A DNA stretch of 64,000 nt from Gigantopelta aegis (lineage: Eukaryota > Mollusca > Gastropoda > Neomphalida > Peltospiridae): NCBI RefSeq assembly GCF_016097555.1, contig NC_054712.1, positions 43,062,567 through 43,126,566 of the forward strand, written 5' to 3'. The notes below the pieces were generated by a model, which saw only the letters and a list, made by a program, of their open reading frames with translations, did no database searches and was not told the DNA's origin. The translations under genes and the position numbers were made by a program. This document shows positions 61,431 through 64,000 of the stretch, piece after piece (the first letter of the stretch is position 1; each line of letters begins with the position of its first letter).

Positions 61431-62734
61431 TGTTAATAAATAAATCTTCCGTAGTTTTGAAAATCAGCAATATCTTGGTCAGTTACTTCTATATTATCAC
61501 TGGTGATCACTGGTAATAATAAACTGGTTTAATATCCAGGGTCATGGTATATGTCATCATGTCGATGGAATATACATGTACATGTGTATTTGTACAAATT
61601 CTCTCGCACTTCAAATATGTACTGTACATATATAATAAAAAAAACATATGGTAAAATTTATATATTATTTCTGCATATTCAAGTTGTAAAAACTCACAAA
61701 CAAGGGTAGACCTGTAGTACAATGTACCTGTTGTTTGAATGTACCGGTAATCACATGAGATCTTTTTTTAATGTCTGTTAATAAAGGTGTTGGTTTTTTC
61801 TTTTAGCTCCATTAGCATCTATTCTGCTACTACTTATCCATCTGGTAATTTGTATACCCCTTATCCCAATATAATGTTAGTAACACAAAGGCCAATCACA
61901 CCTTTAATATTATACAATATTCATGTTAACACACAATCGTCTTTCACCGTTCCTGTAATGAACAATGTTACATTATTGTTTTCCGTTTGCAATTTCAAAA
62001 ATTCATTTTATGTTCTGAACAGTTAAAAACATGCCAGTTTTATCAGTCATTTAAAACAAATGTATTGTAAACAATTATTCTTTTTTTCCCCCATAATTAC
62101 TTTTCATTAAAGATTAATACAACCCCGAGTAATCTCAAATAGTAGCCTGTTGATTTTTGTTTCTAATAAACTGGCTGCCACAAATACTCAATCTCACAAA
62201 GTAATTGCTTGAAATGGCATAGTAAAACTGAAAAAAAAAGTAATTATATTATATATACCCCGGTATATATGTAATTATATTATATATATATATATATATA
62301 CATATATACAATGTATATTGCCATTAATAAATTGTACAATTTTGTTAATGTAAATACTGATTGTGAGAACAATGTTAAAACGTGAATCATGAATTGTGAA
62401 ATCTGTTGTTCAGTTTGTACAGTGTATTACTTGAATTGATAGAACTCTATCACCACAGGTAAGGAGGGTGTAACACAATGTTTCTACCGTTAATAAAATG
62501 GTTGTATGTATCAGTTGTGTTGACATTTTTATTTCACATCAGGTACTCTGGATTGAATAAAAAAAAACACCTTAAAGCCACAAAGAGAGACATTATTTAA
62601 CAATCTGACAAAAATCAGTTCCACTGGTCTATAACAATGATCATTCATGACAAAAGTTGCATTGTAATTTCCCCCCCCCCAACTTCTGACAGGTGTGTTC
62701 AGAATAACAACTAATCGGTTGTAGAATACTAGAA

Positions 62735-62838
62735 GTCGTATATGACAAAGAATCTGGACAGTATAAATATTGAGTTGTAATACATTCAGATTAGAATCTG
62801 GACAGTATAAATATTGAGTTGTAATACACTCGGATTAG
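62735..62838 (+). repeat. Short two-copy direct repeat
   Basis: GAATCTGGACAGTATAAATA, TTGAGTTGTAATACAYTC and GGATTAGAA-like sequence is repeated twice, about 43 bases apart. Confidence 0.75.
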
Positions 62839-63159
62839 AAGCGAGAGCAGAAATGTTGGCCAATTTTTTGCTGGCAGTTGGTAGTTTGTTCCTAGCGTAA
62901 GAACTGAATATTAATTTGTTTTAACATTTATGGAGATCTGAATAACAGAACTAGTAAACACTGCACTGCTGTCCATACATACATGTAAGTGTGTAAAGAG
63001 ATATTGTGGTTCATATTGTGAACATCAAAAATTATCACTGAAAAGAAAACTTAAGCAATTACACACACTTGATTCAAGTGACCTTGACCTGGGTCACGTG
63101 TGTGTGTCCATTAGACTTGATAGGTATGTTGAACAATCATACCAAATAAAGTTTAAAAT

Positions 63160-63360
63160 TAGTTCTGTTTAATGACACCACTAGAGCTCAGATTTAATAA
63201 TCATCAGCTGAGATGTCAAACATTTGGTAATTTGGAGGAAACCTGCTACATTTTTTCCCCATTAGCAGCAAGGGAAACTTGTATATGTACTTACAGACCA
63301 CCAGGAAAGCACATACCAAAAGCTTGATATACCAGTCACGGGGCACTAGTGGTGGTAGGA
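63160..63360 (-). mobile_element. Diverged SINE
   Basis: TTTAATGACACCACTAGAGC, CCATTAGCAGCAAGGGAAAC and TGATATACCAGTCACGGGGC are on the minus strand. Confidence 0.75.
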
Positions 63361-63494
63361 TTAAAACATTTTTAAGAGCGAACAGGTCCACCTAGGGAGT
63401 TTGATCTTTTGACCCAAAGATTGTCCGCAGAGCTTTCTACCAACAGCTAATCCCAACCCTCCATATGTTAAACATCTAGTAAAGGATATCAGTT

Positions 63495-63895
63495 AAACTT
63501 TGTTTAACAACACCACTAGAGCACATTGATTTATCCATCAACAGCTATTGGATGCCGACGGGACAAGACGTAGCCCAGTGGTAAAATGTTCGCTTGATGC
63601 ACGGTCGGTCTAGGATCGATTCCAGTCGGTGGACCCATTGGGCTATTTCTCGTTCCAGCCAGTGCTCCACAACTGGTGTAACAAAGGCCGTGGTATGTAC
63701 TATCCTGTCTGTGGGATGGTCCATATAAAACATCCCTTGCTGCTAATCAAAAAGAGTAGCCCATGAAGTGACGACAGTGGGTTTCGTGTGGTTCTTAACC
63801 ATATGTCTGACGCAATATAAACATAAATAAAATGTGTTGAACGTGTCATTAAATAAAAATTTCCTTCTTATTGGATGCCAAACATTTGGTAATAC
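63495..63895 (-). mobile_element. Minus-strand SINE tail split by a plus-strand SINE
   Basis: AACAACACCACTAGAGCACA lies at 63507-63526, interrupted at 63556 and resuming at 63869 (GGATGCCAAACATTTGGTAA). Confidence 0.83.
63557..63868 (+). mobile_element. Full-length SINE, type 1b, nested, with target duplication
   Basis: TATTGGATGCC is exact at 63546-63556 and 63869-63879. The head GACGTAGCCCAGTGGTAAAA with TAGGATCGATTCCAGTCGGT, body and tail are complete. Confidence 0.92.
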
Positions 63896-64000
63896 AGAGT
63901 GGAAACTCAAATATTTTCATTCCACATGGATCGATCCCACATTGACAAACTACATGAATTAACAATGAAAAAACCCAACACTAACATCCTTTATAACAAC

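Larger units (their letters stand above)
57291..63159. other. AMFR 3' flank, no gene supported
   Basis: It holds a possible long 3' UTR with several AATAAA hexamers (for example 62493-62498), the MITEs and SINE noted separately, and AT-rich sequence. The short open frames at 59578, 60502 and 61787 have no recognisable domains, splice context or codon bias. Confidence 0.5.

Noticed and set aside
61787..62026. 79-residue open frame downstream of AMFR
   Set aside because: No domain, no splice partners, AT-rich. It is likely chance.

Overview
This is nuclear DNA of an intron-rich animal, very probably a gastropod mollusc. The evidence is spliced metazoan genes with GT-AG introns, a dense layer of tRNA-derived SINEs of a kind I recall from gastropod genomes, Tc1/mariner and hAT-type elements, and many microsatellites. 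There are no prokaryotic operons, ribosome binding sites or CRISPR arrays. The species assignment is inference.

Three protein-coding genes are supported by exon-by-exon phase matching. (1) Positions 290-2649 (+): the last three coding exons of FARS2, mitochondrial phenylalanyl-tRNA synthetase. The 5' exons lie outside the window. (2) Positions 19794-4206 (-): a complete seven-exon gene for a 257-residue secreted or GPI-anchored-looking cysteine-rich protein. It has a signal peptide, a ten-cysteine Ly6/uPAR-like domain, three six-cysteine EB/EGF-like modules (one per phase 1-1 exon) and a hydrophobic C-terminal tail. I know no named orthologue. (3) Positions 29409-56571 (+): a complete fifteen-exon AMFR/gp78 gene of 683 residues, an ER-membrane RING-H2 ubiquitin ligase with a CUE domain, a UBE2G2-binding helix and a C-terminal VCP-interacting helix.

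The most striking feature is a repeated association between tandem arrays and exon edges in all three genes. At eleven exon-intron junctions the local sequence has been tandemly multiplied so that each unit carries a piece of exon plus the splice site. Donor-side arrays follow the second FARS2 exon, Ly6/EB exons 5 and 6, and AMFR exons 4, 6 and 12. Acceptor-side arrays or duplications precede the first FARS2 exon and AMFR exons 2, 3, 4 and 6. The real splice site is the outermost unit of each array. At AMFR exon 4 the first extra unit is in frame and would add 54 residues, including a second copy of a membrane segment.

The remaining sequence is mostly mobile-element debris. It holds two near-complete Tc1/mariner elements with TA target duplications and broken transposases, several short terminal-inverted-repeat elements with intact 8-bp (hAT-type) or TTAA target duplications, and some 25 SINE copies, several nested with clear target-site duplications. 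The stretches 15.3-17.5 kb, 19.8-29.4 kb and 57-64 kb hold no gene that I can support.
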